From the NCBI GenBank assembly GCA_002633025.1, contig NMRB01001082.1:24857-88856 (forward strand): DNA of 64,000 bases, read 5' to 3'. The notes below the pieces were generated by a model. The model worked only from the letters and a program-made list of their open reading frames with translations, was not told where the DNA came from and ran no database searches. The position numbers and the translations under genes were made by a program. Positions 1 to 11,401 of the stretch are shown here, piece by piece (position 1 is the first letter of the stretch; each line of letters opens with the position of its first letter). This DNA is from Notospermus geniculatus. Lineage: Eukaryota; Nemertea; Pilidiophora; Heteronemertea; Lineidae.

Positions 1-616
1 ACTAGAATTTTGAAATTTGCTTTACAGCAAATTTGATTGTCCCCACCAAGAAAGATGGAATCAAGTTACCTGTAGACCCTGTCCCAAATGTCTGCACCTA
101 CACGAGCCGATTTTGTTGTACCGGTATGACAGAGTTGTATCAGAATTGTCGTACCGATTTGTCGGGATCGGCTAATCTGCTTACACGGGACGATTTATTC
201 ATGCGTTCCTTAGTAGGACCTCGTGTGTCATTAGGTTAACGTGGGGAGAAGCAGTCGATGTCGGGTGAAAATAGAACACCCAACTTCTGCATGCGATGAC
301 GCACCGACAACAAAACCGTCTCGGAAATGTAGTGGCCTACACGGTGTATTTTTGTCGAACGTCTCTGTCGACTGACACAAACAATCGTACCTACAGCATA
401 ATCGGCTCGTGTAAATACCGCTGAAGCCTTTCTGGGCAGTCTGGAGTTTATTAGGCCTAAATAGCCTAAGTATTTTTTTATTTGTTCAAGGAAAATGAAA
501 GCAGCAGGAGAGCAATGTAAATTCAACCAGAGGCCTAGGCTGATCTCAGTCCTCCATGGCCCATCTTGCAAGTTGCAGCCCAGCTGCTGACATCTGTGGA
601 CAGTCATGGATGCACC
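1..616. other. intergenic, no gene recognised
   Basis: Open frames here are short and show no splice-site structure or recognisable protein. The stretch carries several TAGGCCTA-type palindromes and is followed by a direct duplication. Confidence 0.5.
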
Positions 617-1260
617 AGCCATGATAGCCTATGGTCTCATCAGCTCATCCATGTGCATGATGATATGAATGGATGACCACGTAGGCCTACTTCGATGACC
701 ATTTTCTCTGATATCGTACATTCAGGGTAGACATTTTCTGCCGTCTGGCCGTGCGTGGGCTGGGCCTGCTGCGGCTTGCTTCGAATAATCAGTGAACCGT
801 GTTATCACACATCCGACAATCGATTTATTGTGTATTGATGCATGCACGGGATTTCTATTTTCGGACAATCACGATCAGCTGACGACGATAACGAAAACTC
901 AATTCGGTTATTACCTCCCGACTGGGAGTTTTTTCGATTGGGAGGTCACCTCCCGATGCGGCAAAAGTTCCTGACTGCTCAGTCCTCCATGGCCCATCTA
1001 CCTAGCCATGATAGCCTATGGTCTCATCCATATGTGCATGATGATATGAATGGATGACCACGTACTTCGATGACCATTTTCTCTGATATCGTACATTGAG
1101 GGTAGACATTTTCTGCCGTCTGGCCGTGCGTGGGCTGGGCCTGCTGCGGCTTGCTTCGAATAATCAGTGAATCGTGTTACCACACATCCGACAATCGATT
1201 TATTGTGTATTGATGCATGCACGGGATTTCTATTTTCGGACAATCACGATCAGCTGACGA
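617..1260. repeat. direct duplication of about 260 bp
   Basis: Bases 617-885 recur at 1014-1260 in the same orientation with a few substitutions and small indels; both copies start at agccatgatagcc and end at cagctgacga. The 128-bp spacer between them is unique. The copies differ, so this is either a genuine local duplication or two haplotypes placed in series. No gene is disturbed. Confidence 0.8.
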
Positions 1261-1635
1261 TGATGTAGGCCTATCGAAAGTCACGAGTAGGCCCTGGCCT
1301 ATGGCCTGTATCTGTGTACCGGTACGTATAGGGGCCTAAACGATCAATAGGCCTAGGTTTATTTCAAATTTCATGAAGTTAGGCTTGCAATGATCTGGGC
1401 TGGAGTGGATGTGTGCAGACTGTCACGACACTGACCACGGCCATTTTCCACCGCGGATAATCACCTTCGACCAATCACAGGCCGAATGGCCTGGCGCTAC
1501 CTGTCCTAAATTTTGACAGCACGTGAACCAGTCTACGCATCAGAGATCATTCCGCGCATCGCCACCTTTTCTTCCGTTGTCGTCGAAGATTATTAGGCCT
1601 AAACAAAGCTCTCCAGACTTTCCAATAAACGTGTC

Positions 1636-1850
1636 ATGGCCCCAGCGGATTATTCATCGGTAGGCCTATCACCACTCATGCAGACATATTTTTAGACCTA
1701 TAATGATCGCGTATGACTACATCCGCATTGCGTGATCAGGTGNATGGCCCCAGCGGATTATTCATCGGTAGGCCTATCACCACTCATGCAGACATATTTT
1801 TAGACCTATAATGATCGCGTATGACTACATCCGCACTGCGTGATCAGGTG
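1636..1850. repeat. 107-bp duplication flanking a single N (assembly join)
   Basis: Bases 1636-1742 are repeated at 1744-1850 with one difference (cattgcg versus cactgcg), separated only by the N at 1743. An exact-length duplication around one N is what unmerged overlapping contig ends look like, so this is probably one locus written twice. Confidence 0.85.
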
Positions 1851-3284
1851 GGCTGTTCCATCATTCCACCGTCCCAAACACGTGGTTTTGTTTACATTTT
1901 ACAAAACGGAGGGAGGCGTGCGTTTGTCAGTACGGCAAATGCGTAGATTTTGAACAAACAAGAGCTGGCCAAGGCCAGCAATGAAGTCGTTTCGAAGTAC
2001 TGTGTGATTGGGGGCCTAGTTTAAACAGGATGGGCATTGTACATGTTGTAGTAGAAACTCCTCACAGCGTCACCTATCGCAGTTATCCCGACACAGTGAC
2101 TGACTGTGTCGGGATTCCTCGGCCTTCCTGACTTCACTTCCGTCCTGCACTTAGTGGCGCCATTCTAACCCTAGCGGAGATAACCCTAACAAGGTCACGT
2201 GACCGACTTTTATGACCCAATTTGCATAATCTGACGACGTCATGACCTAGTATGCAAAATTTAAACGAGAGACGGTCTGAGCAGGAAATCCAAGCATTCT
2301 ATTTATCAGACATGAATAGGACAATACTCTTTAGGATGGCAATGGTCGATTTTGAATTTAGAGAGCCGTTTTCTTGGAAACAGTGGAAACTGCTCGTGGC
2401 AGAAGAAGAAGAAAAATCTTGCTAGTATCCTAGTGATTTCAATATTGTCCCCACAGGTGGCACTGGTGGGGACAATAAATATAATATACCCCCTTGCGTG
2501 TTTTACTCAAAAGCACGTTCAATATGCATATGGCCTTAGCAGCATTGGCATAGTAGATGATGTACACATCTACATCGAACAATGGACTTGATATCGTCAG
2601 AATAATGACTGTGGGTATTCACTGAATAGAGTTTCACTGCTTGCATATTTGGTTTCCGTGAGGCAAGTGAAGTGTATAGATGGACGAATTCTTTGAAGGT
2701 AGCCTGTATCATCTCATGAGTTGACTGTAGAGTCCTGTTCGATGTTCTAAGTGATTAGGTCATGTCTGTCACCTTCACATACCAGAAATCAAATGTAAAA
2801 GGTTTGTGGCTTTATTTTGATGTCATTGTCACCCTTTACTATTAAATATCATCAAAAATGATATCGCGACCTTCCCTCCTGTTGGACCTACACAGTGCGC
2901 ATGCTTTTATCCAAAAGGTCAGAAGGGGCAAAAGTCGGCTATAGGCCTCAGTCATAAGAAATGTAGGCCTGAATTAGAATATTAGGCAAGAGGATAAATA
3001 AGCCCTTTATAAAGTTGTTACTCACAATCACCATAAAAGGCAATCACTAAATGACAAGCAACTCCCTCATTCCCTGCTGTTTGAGAACGTTAACTTTGTC
3101 CTGAATGTCATAATTAGCTACACCTGTGAACCTCAATGAAGATTCTTGTTATGGTAGACACACATACCATACACCAAGTCAGCCAATATGACAATGAAAT
3201 GACCATTTACATGAAATACCAGTCATTAATTCAAAGGATGAACCATTGCGGTAAGTACTCAGTGGTGCATATGCTGACATGATA
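1851..3284. other. intergenic, nothing recognised
   Basis: No exon-like open frame with splice sites on either strand and no clear repeat structure was found. The short open frame at 2352-2591 has no family resemblance. Confidence 0.4.
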
Positions 3285-4224
3285 GGCAGCAGGGGTAGAC
3301 GGTAAAAAAGACACTGGAAAAAAAGACACCGGAAAAAAAGACACAGTAAAAAAGACACTGAAAATAAAGACACTGGTAAAAAGGTCACTGGAAAAAAAGA
3401 CACTGGAAAAAAAGACACTGGTAAAAAAGTCACTGGAAAAATAGACACTGGTACTCGAGATTCCTGACATGCCTGAGATTGTACTGTTAGCACAATACAT
3501 GTACTAGGTGGATTGGACATGTGTCAAGCTAAAATATGACACAGTTTTTTGTGTTTTGGCTTAAACATGTTAAATCAGCTGAGCAAAAATATCAGACCTA
3601 AATGGGATTTCGGACTATGGTGGACCTTAAGAGTTGTGTACCCACTGAATTGTGGGTCATGTCAAGTGTGATTGCCTTCGTATAGTTGCTCCATCCTGCA
3701 GGTGGTTTCCCATCCAAAGCTGTGGGATCACCACTGAAACAAGTGGCATGTAGGCCTAAGCATTGGAGCACAATAAAAGTAGAGCAATCTGAAATTATCT
3801 GACATTTTGAGTGCAAAATCCCTCATGTTTCCAATAACTTAAATGTAGTTCATAGGTTTCAACGTCGAAATTCTTGGATTAAATTGCCCCAGGCAGAGGC
3901 AGTCATCCTTCTTCCCTGACTTAGCCCTCTCGTCATATTGCTCATATGGGGGCCGGGGATAATGGGGAAAATCTTGCCTGAATTGTCCATTTCCTCATCA
4001 TGCAACAATGAGTGATGGTTTTGTGAAAAGTGACTCTTTTTTCCCAGTGTCTATTTTTCCATTGACTTTTTTCCAGTGTCTATTTTTCCGGTGACATTTT
4101 TTCCAGTATCTTTTTTTCCAGTGACTTTTTTACCAGTGTCTTTTTTACCAGTGTCTTTTTTACTGTGTCTTTTTTTCCGGTGTCTTTTTTTCCAGTGTCT
4201 TTTTTACCTGGATTCGGCAGCAGG
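3285..4224. mobile_element. fold-back element with inverted minisatellite arms
   Basis: From 3299 to about 3455 a unit of about 15 bp resembling gacactggaaaaaaa is tandemly repeated. From about 4030 to 4208 the same unit recurs as its reverse complement. Both arms end outwardly in ggtaaaaaagacactgg. Just outside each arm the 9-mer ggcagcagg occurs in the same orientation (3285-3293 and 4216-4224), a candidate target-site duplication set a few bases away from the arms. The 570-bp centre has no transposase-like frame. This resembles non-autonomous fold-back DNA transposons whose terminal inverted repeats are built from tandem repeats. The class is inferred. Confidence 0.65.
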
Positions 4225-5270
4225 TAGGACAAGCCTATGCATTATCACAAATCCAAACTGTAGTGTCCTCTTATCTCTGTTGATATACTCATTCCACCTA
4301 CTGTGCCACTTGTATGCAGTAAATACTACTTAGATAAATGGGTAAGATGACCCATTTTAGAAATGTGTAGTAGTACCTTCTAAGTTCAGACAAGGCTGTA
4401 TGTGGTCAATCAAGAAATCTACCAGATAAAGACAGGTTCAAAACGATAGAGAGGATTGATGGCTGCTTGTCATGAAAAACATTCTGGTAGGCCTACTGGG
4501 TATTACAAGTGTCCAAAGCATGTTTGAAAGGCGATTCATATTTTGAAAATTGGCACCATGAACTGTCAAATTGCCCATCATCTTGCAGAGTGGCTGCCCA
4601 ATGCAGTATAAGGGATTACCCAAGGCTGTAGCAAGTAGTCTTCATGATACCACACCCACCCACCAGTAATTAGCTATAACAGATCATCAGCAGATCTAGG
4701 CACTAACAGAATCCAACAGGTGGTCTTCCACATGTGACCTCTATACTCACCAAGTCTTCTATGACTCAACAAGAAGCAAGTAACATGAGTCATCATTGAT
4801 AGAGTGGAAAGGTTGTTAATTTCTCTTGAAAGGATGCAAGAATCACAAAATTATAGAACAGCCAAGATTACCATTGACACAGCTTGGCATTCTTGACAGA
4901 TAATTTTCTGGATGGACCTACACCACATATGCACCGAATAAGGATGTTCAGGTGCAGCCAGATACATGTTTTCAGAAGATCAATCAACATTTCAGAGCTT
5001 TACCATTAAAACTCTCAACACTGTAAACACCACTTTGATAAAACTATCAGTACGGGGACTTCATGTTGTTCAAATGTCTGCAGCATCATCTAACTTATGC
5101 TACAGTTTTACTCTCGTCAACTTGACTGAGTTTCATGCATGCTCCTAGCATTGATGTAACACTATTTCATAGGCATGCTTTCTCATTCCATGTTAGTAGA
5201 CTAATATTGACATCTCGATGTATCTCAAGAGAGGAATCAATAGTAACTCATAACTACAGGGCTACACAAA
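4225..5270. other. intergenic, nothing recognised
   Basis: Only short chance open frames (for example 4438-4623 minus and 4966-5148 plus), none with a recognisable domain. Confidence 0.4.
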
Positions 5271-5857
5271 TGGGCCAGGCCACGCGGTAACGGAGGGACA
5301 CTTTTGCTGTATTTTGCCCTGGTACTCCTATTCTGTCCAAGGCAGAGTAAAATAACTACTGGTATTTTATAAAGGCTACCTCAGGCTACAAACTGAGAGA
5401 AAAAAGTTTGGTGGCAAACAACTTCTTGGGGGTGAAATTTACAAAAAATAGGCCGGTAACGGAGGGACGAAAAATTAACGTCTATTTTTAACACTTTTTT
5501 CAGAGAGGCATAACNTCAAAAAAATTCTGTGGGGTTTTATCCCGAATAACTGACTCCAATGGGATGCCTTAATCATACCATCATCAGAAAAAAAGTCATC
5601 TGTCCATAGTTCATTGGAAATAGTTACTCAGTAGGCCCTTTACTATGGCACAGAATCAGGTGGGAAAAACATCTCTTCATTTTCGTCATCCACAATGAAT
5701 TCAAATGCCCATAACTTTTGTTCTAGTTGAGATAATTCAATAATTCTTTCTGTTCTGTACAATTTGGAATCTTGGCTTAAAGATCATGGACATTGGAAGT
5801 CATTTTATGATGTTTCAAATTTTGCTCCTGATGTTAACCTCTGCGTGGCCTGGCCCA
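5271..5857. mobile_element. inverted-repeat element of 587 bp
   Basis: The 15-mer tgggccaggccacgc at 5271-5285 is matched by its exact reverse complement at 5843-5857. Inside, ggtaacggagggac occurs twice in direct orientation (5286-5299 and 5455-5468). No clear target-site duplication and no coding frame. The interior contains the single N at 5515. Confidence 0.5.
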
Positions 5858-6079
5858 AATTCATTTCAACAATAGCAATTATTTTCACAGGATTACTTCA
5901 TAATTAATACAGACTGGGTCCAGAGGTTGAAGATTTTTCAATTCCAGTGGAATGATTAGCACAACCAGTACCGGTATGTATCTCACAGATGAGGATTAAC
6001 AGAATGTGAAACTGAAGTGAAGATCCCCCCCATATTCTTTCATTCTTTGACAAAGAGTACCCTGAAGAAGAAAAGATAC

Positions 6080-6351
6080 CACAGCATGTTGGGATCCAAA
6101 GAGGAGAAAAGCACAAAAATTGACACACAATATATGATAAATGAAAAGGCAATTTCCAGAGTGTTTGCGAATTTTCGACCCCAACCGGGGTCTTCTTCAG
6201 GCTGGAACTTTACAATCCGAAACTCTAGAACAGTCTCAACTGTTCTAGAGTTTCGGATTGTAAAGTTCCAGCCTGAAGAAGACCCCGGTTGGGGTCGAAA
6301 ATTCGCAAACACTCTGGAAATTGCCTTTTCATTTATCACAGCATGTTGGGA
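6080..6351. repeat. perfect 99-bp palindrome between 15-bp direct repeats
   Basis: Bases 6135-6233 and 6240-6338 are exact reverse complements around a 6-base loop (tctcaa). The 15-mer cacagcatgttggga occurs at 6080-6094 and 6337-6351 in the same orientation, as a target-site duplication would. Each arm contains ctgaaga, a gacccc/ggggtc hairpin and gaaa, an arrangement recalling a hammerhead ribozyme core (see findings). Open frames on both strands across it are simply the two faces of the palindrome. Confidence 0.85.
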
Positions 6352-6994
6352 GAACTTCATGTCCTTCTCTGTCACAAAAATATACCACCGCTATTGAAAA
6401 CTGAATTTGTGTATCCTCAATAAAGTTAGCATAGCAGTGGGACCCAACATGCAATACTAGGTTTCTGAAACTGAATGAATATGGAGGCAGTATTATCACG
6501 CTGCTGAAGAAGACACTAACAAATTTTTCAGAAGACAGTACAGAACTTGTGGAATTATTTCATCTCCATCTTATTTCATCTCCAACCACCACACACTGAA
6601 AGGCAACTGGGTTAAAGATCCATATATGACAACAAATTACACAATCAACAGTTCTGTGGAATGTTTTTGAGAAAATGAGATTATTTCATTTCTATCAGAT
6701 TCAAAACTACAATGTTACATCGGTAAAACCACAAGGTATACTAATTAGTCGATTCTTAATGACAGATTGTTTGGTTCTTTATGGAACTTCAATATCTTTA
6801 TGAACGATTTGTAACAGTATACACTTGTACTGAGAATATTTTTAAGCAACAAGAAAAATGGTTGTGGATGCTGTGGTGAGAATCAATCACTCCAACAACC
6901 ATTGTCACTATCAACACAAGTCGTGGATAAAAGAATAGAGTGACTGACCATGCAGCCTGCTGCCTAAGCCTGGCAGTGTGCTACAAATACTCAC
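6352..6994. other. probable tropomyosin intron sequence
   Basis: No exon recognised on either strand. If the tropomyosin exon at 6995-7070 is real, this is its downstream intron, and no further tropomyosin exon could be found down to position 1. Confidence 0.4.
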
Positions 6995-7070
6995 CGCTCG
7001 CTCTCATCAGCAGCCTTTGAGGCCTCATCCAACATGTCCTGTGCTGTCTGCAAACGGGTGCTCGTGGAAT
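6995..7070 (-). CDS. tropomyosin, one internal exon, truncated
   Basis: On the minus strand, bases 7070 to 6995 read in one open frame and end at a consensus donor (gtgagt, 6994-6989). The peptide runs STSTRLQTAQDML then DEASKAADESER. The segment (E)EASKAADESER followed immediately by an exon boundary matches the end of the conserved tropomyosin exon that precedes the G/M-x-KVxE exon in animal tropomyosins; the heptad spacing also fits. Tropomyosin is a coiled-coil dimer lying along actin filaments. The exon should start further upstream, but the N at 7071 interrupts it and the sequence beyond is a palindromic repeat. No other tropomyosin exon was found, so this may be a working gene split by the assembly or an orphan fragment. 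Confidence 0.75.
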
Positions 7071-7100
7071 NATCTTTTAGTTTATGTGCTCTACTACATA

Positions 7101-7645
7101 TGGCGAATGTGGGAATTTAACTGTTTCTTGAAATTATTTGAAAAAATATCATTGTTTCAAACTATAAATGCACGTATTTTGACTTATTTTATCCAATAAA
7201 TTAAAAGTATAAACAAATCCATGGAATTATTTTTCAAACCAGCAATTTAGACTAAACATATGATTTCATTCCCATGAAACTTAGACAAATCCATGGTTTT
7301 GAAAACATACGGTACATGTACCTTACAATGTACTTTCAAACTATAATTGCATGAACTTCCATGGTTTGAAAGTAAGTTACCGGTATGTTTTCAAAACCAT
7401 GAATTTGTCTAAGTTTTATGGGAATGAAACCATGTTCAGTATAAATTCTGGTTTGAATAATAATTTCACGGTTTTATTTATAACTTTATTGTAAGAAATA
7501 AGTAAAAATAAGTAAAAATATGTACATGTTGTACATTTATGGTTTGAAACAATGACATTATTTTCAAATAATTTTGGCGCCTCAAACTCTACTCATCATC
7601 TTATTTCTCTGTTAATTTTGGGAAACAATTGAATTCCCACATGGC
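7101..7645. repeat. long imperfect inverted repeat (about 545 bp fold-back)
   Basis: Sequence from 7101 (tggcgaatgtgggaattt) matches, inverted, the sequence ending at 7645 (gaattcccacatggcg). Matching continues inward through tttcattcccat and aaccatgg blocks to a centre near 7345, so nearly the whole element folds on itself with mismatches and small indels. The right arm also carries a 37-bp segment beginning tggcgcctcaaactc twice (7575-7611 and 7642-7678). The element starts close to the contig join at 7071, which may explain why assembly broke there. Confidence 0.75.
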
Positions 7646-7804
7646 GCCTCAAACTCTACTCATCATCTTATTTCTCTGACATTTCTCTGATCCTTGGGAT
7701 CAGACGTGTGTCAGGTTACAACGGTGACGGGAAATATGGTGAAGTGTCTAGATGTTATACATGTATATTGATATAATACCTTACTGGCATATTTTGTTTT
7801 CTAG

Positions 7805-9444
7805 GGTTGATTATATTCCATATGACGTACAAAAGCCTCGTTTACATGACCCAGAACCCTATCGTACACCTGAAGGGTACTTTGATCATCTAACATCATA
7901 CACCAAAGACTATCCAGGTAAAATTCTCTTTCCGGTGATTTTTGACCGGATTTTTTTCCTCAGAATGATATTTACCCTGCTGGTGCTTGGCTTTCTACTA
8001 CCGGTAAACTTTATGATATTTAGGAGATCTCCTGTCTCCTTGAGAATAAATTTGGGTTTTAAATTTGACAATAAGACCAATCACCCCATGGCCAATCTCA
8101 ATGATCATTATTTGAACTTAAGTTCAGCCCTGATTCATTTACATCTATTTCAATTTTCATTATCTCTTTTCAGCAAAAGAAGGTCAGAGGGCTGCTATGA
8201 AACCACGAGATGACTCACGAAGAGATCTTGGGCGATTTGAAGGGGAACCAACTTACAAGTGTGAGTAGGCCTATGGAATATGACGGGCGATGCTGAAAAT
8301 GACAGAAATGACACAATGTTTCAGGTTAAATCAATTTGAACAACAACGTAAAATTGCATTTAAATCCTACACATTTTGGTGCACATAAATCAACTGGTGC
8401 AGTCAGAAAAAAGTCATTTGGTTAGGAAGTTCATGAAGTTCTCTTGATTTCTCTATTGCAGCTGATTACCGTAAGTGGCAAATCAAGCCAACTTCCATCT
8501 CCTGTCATGTCCCAGCTTGGCATCCACCTCAGGGAAAATTTGATGGTAAGACAAGCTATTATGATAATTTCATCCGTTACAATATGCCACCGAGGGAGTC
8601 AATGAGACCAGCTGAGAATGCCAAGATGTCTGATGGTCCGTTTGATGATCACACTTGCTACAAAGATGACTATATCAAGCATCCAATGGAATTGCGTGAG
8701 AGACGGGAGAAGGAACCGTACAGTCCTAGTAAGGCTCCCCTCGATGGTTTGACAACGTTTAAGCGGGACTTTACTCCCAAAGATGCTCGTCCAGTTGAGA
8801 GTATGAAGCCAGTTGGTAATGCATATATTTCTGATGCTCCATTTGAGGGCAAAACTACCCATAAATCTGATTTCACTCTTTGGCCATTAGACAAACCTTA
8901 CCATCATGCCCCAGAGCAATATTCAAAACCCCCAGGTGTTATGGAGTTCCGCACAACTCATAATACTGTTTTCACACCCAAAGAAGCTCAGAAGCGTGGG
9001 TACATCCGTCCTCAATCCCGGGGACGCATTCCTGGTGAATTTGATGGGAGTACAAATTACAAGAATGATTTTGTGAAGTGGCCAATGGATCGGCAGCGCA
9101 TCATGGTTCAGGAAAAACCATATGTATCTAAGGGTAAATTTGAAGGAACACCAACCTACAAAGCTCACTATATTAGACACCCAGCTGTCAACACATTGAG
9201 CTGTAGGCCTGATATAAATGCTATGCATTCTGGTGAGCCATTTGATGACCACACAATGTACAGGACTGAGTTTGTACCAAAACGTATAGAACCATGCCCT
9301 GCTGCTGTAATCAGTCACTCTGGGAGGTATGCCTTTGTTGAACAAGCTTCAGGCCACAAATGGTATGCACCAGTTAGTGAAACTGTCACCGAACTGCGCC
9401 AATCACCATGCAACCAACGCACATTGGCACCATTGGTAAACTGA
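7805..9444 (+). CDS. SAXO: stabilizer of axonemal microtubules (SAXO1/SAXO2 family), 5' end missing
   Basis: Three exons join in frame: 7805-7917, 8174-8260 and 8462-9444 (stop TGA), about 394 residues. The protein is a string of Mn-type repeats with the core T-x-Y-K-x-D-F/Y, for example TCYKDDYIKHP, TTFKRDFTPKDARP, TNYKNDFVKWP and PTYKAHYIRHP. This is the hallmark of SAXO (FAM154) proteins, which bind and stabilise axonemal and centriolar microtubules. The tail (GRYAF..ASGHKWYAPVS) matches the conserved SAXO C terminus. The first visible exon begins with an acceptor (ctag, 7801-7804) and a split codon, so the cysteine-rich N-terminal exon must lie upstream, probably in the unsized gap at 7071. 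The paralogue (SAXO1 or SAXO2) cannot be decided here. Confidence 0.88.
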
Positions 9445-9515
9445 GACAATATGACAAAAATGTTGATGATTGTTATGTTGATGATATTTTGTATGGTTTT
9501 ACAACTTTGAAGTTC

Positions 9516-9744
9516 TTAACCCGTTAACTGGGTAGGACGTCATTACGAAAACACCCAAGGATCATAGCTTGTGTATGACGTAGTGTAGTACGCCTTGCAA
9601 GGAAAATTGGCGTTCACATTGCATAGGACATTACAATAAATGTATATCACGTCTGGAACCTTGTGTGTGTCAAATACTTTTTTTGGTCAATTTTTCTAAG
9701 AAAGAAAAATTAGAACAAAAAAATTTACACAGTTAACGGGTTAA
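9516..9744. mobile_element. piggyBac-like MITE with TTAA target site
   Basis: TTAA at 9516-9519 and 9741-9744 flank termini cccgttaactg (9520-9530) and its reverse complement cagttaacggg (9730-9740). A TTAA duplication plus CCC-starting inverted repeats is diagnostic of piggyBac-type elements. The 221-bp body has no coding frame. It contains aataaa at 9635-9640, about 190 bp after the SAXO stop codon, and so could supply that gene's polyadenylation signal. Confidence 0.75.
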
Positions 9745-11401
9745 AGGGGATGGTTTTGCATGATGTCTTGTCCAAAAATTATACCCAAATTGGGTTGTTA
9801 CACTTGGAAGGAATACTTTCTTCCGAAGAGGCATTCTTCAAAATCAAAGATGCTTTGAAGGGAGATGTTAAGAGAATACACTGGTTGGGTAAAGCACTAT
9901 CATTTGTAAAAACATATAGATCAACTGTGCCATGACAATTTATGTCTACAGTGTGAGATGATATCAAAATTTTCAGTTTGAAATGAGGAACTGGCAAACC
10001 AAAATGAGGCGCTGGCCATCAACCAGGTTGAAACACAAGAGCGCATGCCTTGGCTTGCGATTGTTCAAACGTCATCAGACTTCTTGTCTCATTCTGACAT
10101 ACAAAAATTGTGTCATTCACAATCCATGTCATCGATCATTGGCCCAGATTAGTTTTGCCGGTACCTCATTGTGTAAATTCTTTCTTTTCTTAACTGTACT
10201 TGCTTAAAAACTAACATTACGAAGGTTCCAAGAATGGCTGTGATATGGTATGAAATAGTCACTAGATTCTTCACTTTTATTTCTCAACTTTCATTTCATT
10301 TACTCATCCAGTGCATTGGTGCAGAACTGGTCTCAACAAGCTGTTGTACATGTAATGTTTTTGAGCCCAGGGTAGACGATATAACTCATTCAGTACAGAG
10401 ACCGACATCCTCTTACAATTTTTTGACTTGGCAAAGTATTTGAAGCAAAATTTATCATATTGTCAATCTCAGTAAGAGTTACTGCTATTAACATAGCCAA
10501 AATTTCCAGAATCACTGTCACTCTACTGAATGAGATTACACACTGCATGGCTGGGGTTGTTATTGAGCTATCTTTGTTATGATTGGACCAAAATAGCATC
10601 AAACATTTTTTTCTCAGTTTCTCAACATCAACATAGTGCAATCATGAATTCAAATTATGCACCTCGTGATGTACCGTAATGTACTGTACATGTACAGTAC
10701 ATGTACATGTGTATATGCTCTCGTTGACTATGTTGTATATAAAATACCTTGTATATAAAAATACAAGTCTGTAATATTATCATTGATACATGATTTCTAA
10801 TTTCTCATTTGATTGTTGAGTTCTGCTATATTCTATGTTGCTTTATAGTGTTGCATTGCCAAAATATATGAAGATCACAGCTTTATATATTTTGTAAAAT
10901 TATTTAATTGGCAGTTTCAAGGCAGTGGTTATTTTTTAACACCAGTACCGAAATCCGTCCAAAATCTATGTGATTACCATCCATTGATGACAGAACTGTA
11001 CCTACTGTTGTTCACAATAATTTTTGGCAGATATTGGCCATCAGGGTAAACTGCATACATTCCATAGTGCTATCATACAATGTGTCATCACCCCAAATTG
11101 TAAATGTTATCCATGATTTGTTGTGTCGAATTGTTGTTTTACATTCCGTTTCCAACTTCACTGCTGAACACTGAGAACTTTTAACAAATTAGTTCAGAAA
11201 CTTTTTTTGCAGATTGCTGTCCATTCAAAATTTATTCCTTATTTTTTGTACTATTTGCTGACAAGTATCATTATAGCCTGATTTTACCTATAGTTCTGTA
11301 AATAGTGATTGTATTCAAGTTGTCATGATACACTACCTCAGTGTATTTTGATAAACATTACCCTTTAAAAAGCTCTCAATCATGCAGCACTTGTTACTGT
11401 A
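9745..11401. other. intergenic, no gene recognised
   Basis: Open frames (9750-9935, 9983-10207, 10234-10443) have no recognisable domain or splice context. A self-complementary tract of tgtacatgtaca type lies near 10680-10712. Missing 3' exons of MORF4L1 were looked for on the minus strand and not found. Confidence 0.4.

Noticed and set aside
3179-3520. Minus-strand frames rich in FFPVSFFPV repeats
   Set aside because: Translation of the gacactggaaaaaaa minisatellite, not a protein.
6017-6397. 126- and 111-residue frames sharing the same peptide on opposite strands
   Set aside because: Both strands of the perfect palindrome at 6135-6338 necessarily encode the same peptide.
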